DNA of 36,324 bases from an uncultured Porphyromonas sp. Its GTDB lineage: Bacteria; Bacteroidota; Bacteroidia; Bacteroidales; Porphyromonadaceae. The stretch spans positions 1 through 36,324 of the forward strand of contig URDQ01000012.1 of assembly GCA_900546675.1 (NCBI GenBank), read 5' to 3'. Made by a program: the position numbers and the translations under genes. Of the stretch, positions 30,519 through 36,324 are shown in pieces. The notes beneath the pieces were generated by a model that saw only the letters and a program-made list of their open reading frames with translations, did no database searches and was not told where the DNA came from. Numbering within the stretch: the first letter of the stretch is position 1; each line of letters starts with the position of its first letter.

Positions 30519-31896
30519 TCAGATCTGCTGTGAGTAACTTGGCGAGCTGTCGCCCGCCCGCCATAGAGACGTGGGTATAGTCTTTTGCTGCCCACCCTTT
30601 GTCCACAAAACCTTGGATACCACCGAGTGACGCCATCGCCTCGTGCGTATTCCAAAAGAGGAGTCCGTAGCGCTGTGCCAAGCGGTGCTGTATGCGGAGT
30701 ACACGAGCCACCCCATTGAGCGGGTGGATCTCTCCCTCCCGCAGCGTGGCGCGGTCAGAGAGCGACATAAGTAGGATCGTGGCGTGCGGGTAGAGCTGCT
30801 GGATATGCTCGATGCTCTTAGCCATAGCAACGTAGTACCAGTCGTAGCTGTCGTCATTGTCTTGAGCGCTCACCACATTAAGCCCATAGGAGAGGATGAT
30901 CAGGTCGTAGGGGCGGAAGCGTGAGAGCTGTGCCGTCAGGGTCGAGGAGACAGCATTGAGCTTCGCACCAGAGGAGCCTCGGAGACTGTAGTTGTCTACG
31001 GAGACACCCGTTGCACCATCGAAGCAGACACCATAGAAGCGTGTGCCATCGCCCCCCTCGGTAGCAATCTCAACCCGCTTGACACCACTATGTGGCAGGG
31101 TGTACTCGGCGAGCGCTCCGTGGCTAGCGGGTAGCTCGACAGGTTGCTGCTCGCCTCCGTTGATGCCGTAACTGATCGTTACGGGGATCGAGTCGCTCAC
31201 GTAGTGGAGCGTCACGCGGTCGGCAGCACTCTTTAGCTTGTAGCTTGTGGAGGCGGCAGCAGTAGCTGTGGCAAAGGTTTCGGCTAGTGTGAAGAGCGTG
31301 CGAGACTTGCTCTTATTGGCGGAGGTCTCCTGCCAAGCTCCCTCGAAGCGCTGCTGGATGCTCTGCCTAAAGCGAGCCACTGGTGAGGTGAGCGCTACGT
31401 AGCCCACCCCTTGACCGCCATAAGTCTGCTGGAGCGCTTGACGAAAAGGAGCCACCAAGATGTCTCCCTCGATAAAGGAGTCACCGACGAAAGCGATACG
31501 CACCGCCTTCGTATGTCCCTCCCGCAGCGCAGCCCGCAGACGGCGCAACGCACTCTGCCCCTCGGAGTAGTCCATCAGACGGCTGGAGAGTTCTAGCGGA
31601 GGAAGCGTATCGACCGCTACTTGCGTACGATTGGTCGAGTCGTCTATGGCGGTTGTCGAGTCTGTGGGAGTAGGCTCAGGATCAAATGGATCTTCAGACT
31701 CCTCTAGAGAAATGGAGAGCGTCTCTGACGACTGAGTTGTTGTCGTATCGAGTAGATCACTCAGCGGGTTAAATGCCTTGACCTGGTAGCCTGCGATAGG
31801 ACCGACAGCGACCAGCAGCTCCGAGAGTCCATACGCTAGCAAGCAACCGACGAGGAGCAGCCCGAAGCTACGGTAGAGATGATTCTTTCTTTTCAT
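30502..31896 (-). CDS. Membrane-anchored SGNH-hydrolase-fold protein
   Basis: The 464-residue protein has one N-terminal membrane helix (about 11-33), a flexible Asp/Glu/Thr/Pro-rich linker (about 50-100) and an SGNH domain. IAFVGDSFIEGD holds Ser140, LSYGLNV is the block with Asn, and KDYTHVSMAGG holds Asp439 and His442. The catalytic triad is complete. The anchor and linker suit a periplasmic enzyme that works beside the MBOAT protein. It is about 30 bp downstream of the DUF3109 gene and overlaps the next SGNH gene. This and the next gene have different inserts, so they are not a recent duplication and may act on different steps. Confidence 0.82.
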   Translation of the reverse strand: MKRKNHLYRSFGLLLVGCLLAYGLSELLVAVGPIAGYQVKAFNPLSDLLDTTTTQSSETLSISLEESEDPFDPEPTPTDSTTAIDDSTNRTQVAVDTLPPLELSSRLMDYSEGQSALRRLRAALREGHTKAVRIAFVGDSFIEGDILVAPFRQALQQTYGGQGVGYVALTSPVARFRQSIQQRFEGAWQETSANKSKSRTLFTLAETFATATAAASTSYKLKSAADRVTLHYVSDSIPVTISYGINGGEQQPVELPASHGALAEYTLPHSGVKRVEIATEGGDGTRFYGVCFDGATGVSVDNYSLRGSSGAKLNAVSSTLTAQLSRFRPYDLIILSYGLNVVSAQDNDDSYDWYYVAMAKSIEHIQQLYPHATILLMSLSDRATLREGEIHPLNGVARVLRIQHRLAQRYGLLFWNTHEAMASLGGIQGFVDKGWAAKDYTHVSMAGGRQLAKLLTADLIGDEE

Positions 31897-31927
31897 AAGC
31901 TATGAGACGACACGCTAGAGCTAGGCG

Positions 31928-32545
31928 TTAATGCTTGGCGTCTCTTCTATCCGCTGCCTCTTTGCGCCGCGCCTCTTGGAGTAGCTTGTCCGCCTCAACG
32001 AGCTGATCGTAAAAGTGTGCTCCGAAGGCGGCTATCAGCGGTTCGCGTACGAACTGGTACACCTTGATGCCGAGCTTGCGCCCTCGCTCCACAGCCGCCT
32101 GACAGATGTCCCAGCGGTCGTAATGTAGTGATGAGAAGTACTTGAACTGACGCACACGGATCGGATAGAGCCGACAGCTGATCGGCTTCTCCAGCTGCAC
32201 CTCGGGATGGGTCGAGGCGTACCATTCGATGGCGCAGCGCACCCCTTCGGGGGGCGTGGGGTGGAGCGTGAAGGCGCAGTTCTCGCCGTTCACTATAGAG
32301 AGTACCCGCTCGCCAGATATATCTATGTAGCTCACCCCCTGATGATGGATCAGCTCAGACGCCTCGGGCGCTAGGTGCGGCTCAAGGAGCGAGAGGTGAC
32401 GCTGATAGCTGCGACACTCACGCTCTGTGGCGGGTGGACCCGCATCGCCATGCACACAGCAAGCGCCACGGCATACGGCATAGTCGCAGGCGAAGCACTC
32501 CTCAAGGATCTCAAAGCTCACCACCTTGTCATCAATCTGTATCAT
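31928..32545 (-). CDS. DUF3109 family cysteine-rich protein
   Basis: From ATG 32545 (MIQIDDKVVS) the product has 205 residues. The start overlaps the manA stop by ATGA, which fixes it. The N-terminus has a Cys cluster (ECFACDYAVCRGACCVHGDAG) and further Cys at CAFTLHP, GVRCAIEW, SCRLYPIRV and DICQAAVERG. The spacing is that of the DUF3109/YkgJ-type group, which is thought to bind zinc or an iron-sulfur cluster. The function is unknown. It often lies near rlmH or mannose-metabolism genes in Bacteroidetes. The C-terminal 20 residues are highly charged and Lys/Arg/Glu-rich. Confidence 0.8.
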   Translation of the reverse strand: MIQIDDKVVSFEILEECFACDYAVCRGACCVHGDAGPPATERECRSYQRHLSLLEPHLAPEASELIHHQGVSYIDISGERVLSIVNGENCAFTLHPTPPEGVRCAIEWYASTHPEVQLEKPISCRLYPIRVRQFKYFSSLHYDRWDICQAAVERGRKLGIKVYQFVREPLIAAFGAHFYDQLVEADKLLQEARRKEAADRRDAKH

Positions 32546-33477
32546 CTCTCTGCGGGTGTTAAGGTTATCATCAAGGCTTTGCCCTCCCCTCGTGCTACCT
32601 GCATCGGGAGGGTCTCGGCGGGAAGCAGTAGTGCCTCGTGGGGAGCTAGTTGCCACTGCTCCGTATCGTTACCGCTTAGTAGCAAGCTCCCAGAGATGCC
32701 GACAAGGATCGCACAGCTCGTCCCATCGGTGGTGATGGTCTGAAGCGAGTCTGGTGTGGCTGTCACCTCGTGACAGACGAAGTGTGGCGTACCTAGGGGT
32801 AATTGGCGAGAGTCCAGCCTGTGCGGTCCTAGGGTAGCTGTGCGAAGTGCCTCCTCGATGTGTAGCGTCCGCTGGGCACCCTCGTCATCTACTCGGTCAT
32901 AGTCGTAGAGCCGATAGGTCGTGTCGCTCGTGTCCTGCACCTCAATCAGCATCGAGCCAGCCCCTAGTGCGTGGATCGTGCCAGCTGGTAGGGCAATAGC
33001 CTCTCCTGGTCTCACTGGCTCCCAGTGCAGGTAGCGCATCAGACCACCACGCTCGATGGCGGAGCGCAAGGTTTCGGCACTCATCGGCTCGGTCAGCCCG
33101 AGACAGATACGACTCGTCGGCTCCGTCTCTAGGAAGTACCATATCTCATCTTTGCCCCCCTCTTCGGGCGATGGGTGTACCTGCACCGAAAGGTCGGTCG
33201 CAGCGTCCAGTAGCTTGATCAATAAGGGGAAAGCTCCACCGCATCGTGCCGTCTGTCCTCGCCCGAGTAAGCGGTCTCCATAGCGAGCTACTAGAGCATC
33301 TAGCGAAGCTCCCTCGTAGTCGGCACCCTCTGTGGGCGTCTCCTGTCCTGCCAGTGCTGAGAGTAGCCACACCTCGCCAATCTGCTTGTCGCCTCCCGTA
33401 GGCGCAAGACGACCTCCACCCCATATCTTGTGATAGTATTGGGGCGTACAGCGAATTGGTGTAAACTTACGAGACAT
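32542..33477 (-). CDS. manA: Mannose-6-phosphate isomerase, class I type
   Basis: From ATG 33477 (MSRKFTPIRC) the product has 311 residues, the short form common in Bacteroidetes and Firmicutes. It converts fructose-6-phosphate and mannose-6-phosphate, feeding GDP-mannose and surface glycans. Zinc-site signatures are visible: VQVHPSPEEGGKDEIWYFLE (His, His/Glu) and LPAGTIHALGAGSML. The start HKIWGG is also typical. An N-terminal extension to 33573 was rejected because it runs into the next gene upstream. A 4-bp overlap with the DUF3109 gene shows coupling. The glycan link fits the O-acetylation genes downstream. Confidence 0.92.
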   Translation of the reverse strand: MSRKFTPIRCTPQYYHKIWGGGRLAPTGGDKQIGEVWLLSALAGQETPTEGADYEGASLDALVARYGDRLLGRGQTARCGGAFPLLIKLLDAATDLSVQVHPSPEEGGKDEIWYFLETEPTSRICLGLTEPMSAETLRSAIERGGLMRYLHWEPVRPGEAIALPAGTIHALGAGSMLIEVQDTSDTTYRLYDYDRVDDEGAQRTLHIEEALRTATLGPHRLDSRQLPLGTPHFVCHEVTATPDSLQTITTDGTSCAILVGISGSLLLSGNDTEQWQLAPHEALLLPAETLPMQVARGEGKALMITLTPAER

Positions 33478-33503
33478 ATATATAATAGGAGATGTGGCGA
33501 GGG

Positions 33504-33728
33504 TTACTTCTCTTCGTCCTCTGACTGCTCTAGAGCACGGCGCTCCTGCTCGGTGCGGTAGTTCCGATGCCATATCCAGGCGAGGAGTGCGATCACCACA
33601 AGCGTGCCGATACTGGAGCCTACACGAACCCAGTCAAAGGGAGTGCGCTGCAGGATCCAAACCCACACGTTGAGGGCGATCCACCAGATGAGGAGGAAGT
33701 AAAGCTTGAGACGGTCTCTGCGAAACAT
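33504..33728 (-). CDS. Small two-helix membrane protein
   Basis: The 74-residue protein has two helices, about residues 8-25 and 35-53 (LKLYFLLIWWIALNVWVWIL and TLVVIALLAWIW). A charged tail follows (NYRTEQERRALEQSEDEEK). No family is recognised. It sits 2 bp after the PAS gene and 26 bp before manA, inside the operon, so it is probably expressed with them. Confidence 0.65.
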   Translation of the reverse strand: MFRRDRLKLYFLLIWWIALNVWVWILQRTPFDWVRVGSSIGTLVVIALLAWIWHRNYRTEQERRALEQSEDEEK

Positions 33729-33730
33729 GG

Positions 33731-34084
33731 CTAAGCCTTCTTCTCGGGTGGCACCTGACGTACGTAGTGTGCCATCTCGTGGGGGATGATCATCGATAGC
33801 TCCATAAAGCCAGCGTACTCCCCATTTTCATACCACGGGATCTGGTAGATGAGCTTCTTCTTGTCGCCCTTTGTGATGGTGTAGACATGCTTCGTCTGGT
33901 GTGCCATCATATCGGCCAGCATCGAGCGAGCTGGCTCGGGGTGGCAGTCGAGGACATTCTTGCCGATCAAGCTCTGACCCGGCTTGAGATTGACCTGACG
34001 CGACTGCTCGTTCATCTCTATAATGCGACCCTCACGGTCACAGATCGAGACCGCTACATCAGCCTCTTCAAAGAATGGTATCAT
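33731..34084 (-). CDS. Single PAS-domain protein
   Basis: From ATG 34084 (MIPFFEEADV) the 117-residue product is one PAS domain with almost nothing else. VAVSICDREGRIIEMNEQS starts the fold, IGKNVLDCHPEPARSML follows and YQIPWYENGEYAGFMELSMIIP closes it. The NVLDCHP motif occurs in the PAS module of DUF438-type proteins. There is no kinase, cyclase or helix-turn-helix domain, so it may sense a small ligand and act through a partner. It is 17 bp after rlmH and 2 bp before the small membrane protein; the longer frame to 34213 lies inside rlmH and was rejected. Confidence 0.82.
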   Translation of the reverse strand: MIPFFEEADVAVSICDREGRIIEMNEQSRQVNLKPGQSLIGKNVLDCHPEPARSMLADMMAHQTKHVYTITKGDKKKLIYQIPWYENGEYAGFMELSMIIPHEMAHYVRQVPPEKKA

Positions 34085-34101
34085 GTGATTGGAACTATAA
34101 G

Positions 34102-34581
34102 TTAGTCGTGATGGTAAGGCTCTCCCCGCAGTATCGTGCAGGCTCGGTAGATCTGCTCGACCGCAAAGAGACGCACCATCTCGTGCGTCAGGGTCAAGCG
34201 ACTGAGCGACCAAGCTTGCTGTCCGTAGCGCTGCTTAAACTCAGGTGTAAAGCCGTAAGGACCGCCCACCACCAGGAGAAGCCGCTTAGCACCGCTATTC
34301 ATATAGCGCTGTAGCTGATCCGCCCACTGACGACTCGTGTACTCCTTGCCACGCTCATCCAGTAGGACCACCAAGTCACTCGGAGCGATCACCGAGGCGA
34401 TAGCCTCGCAGGTCGCCTGTTGCTGATTAGCTATGGAGGCTTGCTGCTTGCGCCGCTTAGGGTCGGGCAAGACCTCAATGTCGAAGGGTATATAACCACC
34501 GATGCGCTGCCGATACTCCTCGATGAGGCGGTGTAGCTCTGGCGAAGAGGTCTCACCTACTACGAGGAGTGTCGTACGCAT
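34102..34581 (-). CDS. rlmH: 23S rRNA pseudouridine-1915 N3-methyltransferase RlmH
   Basis: The 159-residue SPOUT methyltransferase methylates pseudouridine 1915 in helix 69 of 23S rRNA, using S-adenosylmethionine. LLVVGGPYGFTPEF is the AdoMet knot loop, and LTLTHEMVRLFAVEQIYRA with the C-terminal HPYHxx-like end (GEPYHHD) is diagnostic. Length matches the family (about 155). It lies 20 bp after the DUF3127 gene, in the same operon. Confidence 0.96.
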   Translation of the reverse strand: MRTTLLVVGETSSPELHRLIEEYRQRIGGYIPFDIEVLPDPKRRKQQASIANQQQATCEAIASVIAPSDLVVLLDERGKEYTSRQWADQLQRYMNSGAKRLLLVVGGPYGFTPEFKQRYGQQAWSLSRLTLTHEMVRLFAVEQIYRACTILRGEPYHHD

Positions 34582-34601
34582 ATGATGTGCAGAGCTAGCT
34601 C

Positions 34602-35087
34602 TTAGAAGGGTAGGTCGTCAGCGTTGTCACCAGCTGAGGGATCGAAGGAGCCGCCAAACTGATTTTGCGTCCCAGCCTCAGGAGCTTGCGAAGCGAAGCC
34701 CGTGCTAGGAGCTGAAGCGGCATTACCTCCTACGTAAGGTGTTTTGCCCGCAAAGGGATCCTCCTCAGGAGTTGGTGCAGCTGCGTTTTGGTCTACCTTG
34801 GAGACGTTGTAAGCAGTCACGTCTGTGTACCAGCGCTCCATATACTCCCGGCTCTCTACATCAAAGCGAACCTCGACGAAGTCACCCTCTGTGAGCGAAA
34901 CCTCATCGATACGGTTATTCCAAATGTTGAAGCAGATGGTGCGTGGGTACTGCGAGTCAGTCTCTATGACAAAAGCCCCCTTGCGCCAAGCGTTGCCCGC
35001 CTTGCTGACACCCTCCTGTACAGGGAGAATGCGTATGACGGTGCCTCTAGCGATGAGTGGATTGGGGCGGTTATTGTTGCTGTCCAT
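34602..35087 (-). CDS. DUF3127 protein, OB-fold and SSB-like tail
   Basis: The 161-residue protein has an OB-fold-like N-terminal domain (residues 10-95) with the DUF3127 pattern: GTVIRILPVQEGVSKAGNAW, RTICFNIWNNRID, FDVESREYMERWYTDVTAYNV. The second half is a low-complexity linker rich in Gly, Ala, Pro and Asn. The end, GDNADDLPF, is an acidic tip like that of single-stranded DNA-binding protein SSB, which recruits partner enzymes. A nucleic-acid role is therefore likely but unproven. It lies 49 bp after trpS and 20 bp before rlmH. The heptamer array 35105-35139 fills most of the gap to trpS. Confidence 0.82.
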   Translation of the reverse strand: MDSNNNRPNPLIARGTVIRILPVQEGVSKAGNAWRKGAFVIETDSQYPRTICFNIWNNRIDEVSLTEGDFVEVRFDVESREYMERWYTDVTAYNVSKVDQNAAAPTPEEDPFAGKTPYVGGNAASAPSTGFASQAPEAGTQNQFGGSFDPSAGDNADDLPF

Positions 35088-35104
35088 ATCTAGTTTATAA
35101 GTTA

Positions 35105-35139
35105 TTAGTTGTTAGTCGATAGTTGTTAGTGGAGAGTTA
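35105..35139. repeat. Heptamer array (locus C), single arm
   Basis: TTAGTTG, TTAGTCG, ATAGTTG, TTAGTGG and a decayed fifth unit run at 7-bp steps and end in the trpS stop codon. They share the TTAG start with the arms at 1203-1313 and 27602-27736, but no inverted arm or nonamer loop is present. Confidence 0.75.
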
Positions 35140-36132
35140 GCGGAGTGTCGGAGCAAAGCCAATGATCTCTCTGACCTCCTCGATGGTCTTGCGAGCGCTC
35201 TCACGTGCCTTCATAGCCCCCTCGGTAGCCACTCGGTGTAGCTGCTCCTTGTCGCTAGATAGCTCGAGGATTCGCTCTCGGATTGGAGCGATCGCAGTGA
35301 GCAGATCAGCTGCTAGTTGCTTCTTCAGATCTCCGTAGCGTATCGAGCAGTCCGCATAGCATTGGCGAAAGTGTGCCACCGTCTCAGGCGCAGAGACTAG
35401 ATCCATAATGGTGAAAAGGTTTTCCACTGGCTCCGAGGGCTTGCTGTTTGGCTCCGTAGGGCCAGCGTCCGTGACAGCTCGCATCACCTTCTTCGTGATT
35501 GCCTTGTCATCCTCGTAGAGATAGATTGCATTGCCCTCACTCTTGCCCATCTTGCCCGAGCCGTCGAGCCCTGGCACCTTGATCGGCTTAGACATAGCGG
35601 TCCACGAGGCAGGCTCGGTGAAGTACTCTACATCGTAGATTGTGTTAAAGCGACGTGCGAAGCGGCGCGCCATCTCCATATTTTGCTCCTGATCCTTGCC
35701 CACAGGCACCTTGACGGCACGCTGCAGTAAGATGTCGGCCGCCATGAGCGTTGGGTAGGTGAGCAGCCCAGCATTGACATTGTCTGGCTGCTTGCGCGCT
35801 TTCTCCTTAAAGGTGGTGGTGCGCTGTAGCTCACCCAGATAAGCGTTCATATTGAGGTAAAGGTATAGCTCCAGTACCTCTGGCACATCGCTCTGACGGT
35901 AGAGGACCACCTTGCTCGGATCGAGACCACAAGCGAGGTACTCAGCGAGGATTGTGTCTGTATCCTGCACTATGTCCCCCGGGTGTGGGTGTGTGGTGAG
36001 CGAGTGCCAGTCAGCGATAAAGAAGTAGCAATCATACTGCTCCTGCATCTCTAGGAAGCTACGCATAGCTCCGTAGTAGTTGCCTATATGTAGATGACCG
36101 GTAGGTCGGATCCCGCTGACGACTCGTTCCAT
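35137..36132 (-). CDS. trpS: Tryptophan--tRNA ligase
   Basis: The 331-residue class I enzyme loads tryptophan onto its tRNA. The HIGH-type motif is HIGNYYG at residue 16 in GIRPTGHLHIGNYYGAM, and the KMSKS-type motif is KMGKSEG at about 193. Length matches the family (about 330). It is first in a long operon with the DUF3127 protein, rlmH, the PAS gene and manA. A -7 box lies 40 bp upstream. Confidence 0.97.
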   Translation of the reverse strand: MERVVSGIRPTGHLHIGNYYGAMRSFLEMQEQYDCYFFIADWHSLTTHPHPGDIVQDTDTILAEYLACGLDPSKVVLYRQSDVPEVLELYLYLNMNAYLGELQRTTTFKEKARKQPDNVNAGLLTYPTLMAADILLQRAVKVPVGKDQEQNMEMARRFARRFNTIYDVEYFTEPASWTAMSKPIKVPGLDGSGKMGKSEGNAIYLYEDDKAITKKVMRAVTDAGPTEPNSKPSEPVENLFTIMDLVSAPETVAHFRQCYADCSIRYGDLKKQLAADLLTAIAPIRERILELSSDKEQLHRVATEGAMKARESARKTIEEVREIIGFAPTLR

Positions 36133-36172
36133 ACTGTGAATGTACTCTCTATATTAATGTATAGTTATAGCG

Positions 36173-36180
36173 CAAAGGTA
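36173..36180 (-). promoter_or_regulatory. -7 box of the trpS operon
   Basis: The minus strand reads TACCTTTG, 40 bp upstream of the trpS ATG. TTTG lies 24 bp further upstream, slightly outside the usual 19-21. Confidence 0.55.
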
Positions 36181-36213
36181 GTACTTTTTGAGGTCTCTGC
36201 ACTTCAAATGCTC

Positions 36214-36252
36214 CAAAAACAAACGTAGGGAGTCTGCATAGCATCTCCCTAC
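36214..36252 (-). terminator. Terminator of the tRNA-Arg gene
   Basis: GTAGGGAG (36225-36232) and CTCCCTAC (36245-36252) form a perfect 8-bp stem. On the minus strand GTTTGTTTTTGG follows. It lies 8 bp after the tRNA 3' end. Confidence 0.75.
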
Positions 36253-36260
36253 ATAAGGTG

Positions 36261-36324
36261 TGGTGACTCGGGTGGGATTCAAACCCACGACCTTCAGAAC
36301 CGGAATCTGACGCTCTATTCAGCT
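36261..36324 (-). tRNA. tRNA-Arg (anticodon CCG), 5' end outside the window
   Basis: On the minus strand the D-arm (GAGC), anticodon stem TCAGA/TCTGA with loop TTCCGGT (anticodon CCG), a 5-base variable loop and T-arm GTGGG-TTTGAAT-CCCAC are all present. The acceptor strand CCGAGTC, discriminator A and an encoded CCA end at 36261. About 13 bases at the 5' end lie beyond 36324. The anticodon reads the CGG arginine codon. Confidence 0.92.

Overview
The window looks like chromosomal DNA from a Bacteroidales bacterium, most likely a Porphyromonas species outside P. gingivalis. Four things point there: promoters with the Bacteroidetes pattern (TAnnTTTG -7 box, sometimes with TTTG 20 bp upstream), few Shine-Dalgarno sites, a FimA/Mfa-type (type V) fimbrial operon, and a type IX secretion C-terminal signal on a BspA-like leucine-rich-repeat protein. 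The genus call rests on recognising protein families by eye, not on a search.

Left edge (1-2750), accessory DNA. A broken transcriptional-regulator gene is fused to an N-terminally truncated type I restriction methylase (hsdM) and still carries a near-perfect promoter. Next is a compact plus-strand group: a long HU-like DNA-binding protein, an N-acetylmuramoyl-L-alanine amidase, a 70-residue two-helix holin-like protein, and a lipoprotein with a C-terminal membrane helix that looks like a one-gene spanin. The last three overlap. A convergent DUF4248 gene overlaps the 3' end. No phage structural gene is visible, so this looks like a free-standing lysis cassette and is the best candidate for an under-described system.

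Fimbrial operon (2979-14705, minus strand). Gene order is DUF3575 outer-membrane protein, DUF3868/OmpA-like/TPR protein, Mfa1-type shaft, Mfa2-type anchor, then three lipoprotein tip or accessory subunits. A leader of about 520 nt carries a (TC)13 dinucleotide tract, the promoter has two palindromes, and a strong terminator sits between shaft and anchor. The shaft and the three tip subunits have an arginine 30-36 residues after the lipid-attachment cysteine, at the expected place for protease maturation; the anchor does not.

Middle (15240-24240). An intergenic cluster of ACGTG hairpins is followed by the leucine-rich-repeat protein (minus), a small beta-barrel protein and a small membrane protein (plus), and a TonB-dependent receptor with a beta-helix lipoprotein (minus). 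The region upstream of the receptor holds three tandem 22-bp palindromic repeats and a 175-bp MITE with target-site duplication.

Right part (24241-36324, minus strand), mostly housekeeping. It holds folP-cdaA, a CoA-transferase of the acetyl-CoA hydrolase family, a surface-glycan O-acetylation set (MBOAT plus two SGNH proteins), a DUF3109 protein, manA, a small membrane protein, a PAS protein, rlmH, a DUF3127 protein, trpS and a partial tRNA-Arg(CCG).

Three loci (1203-1313, 27602-27736, 35105-35139) carry TTRGnnn heptamer arrays. Two of them share an architecture: heptamer arm, CTAG nonamer loop, inverted heptamer arm. This repeat family is the most unusual non-coding feature of the window.
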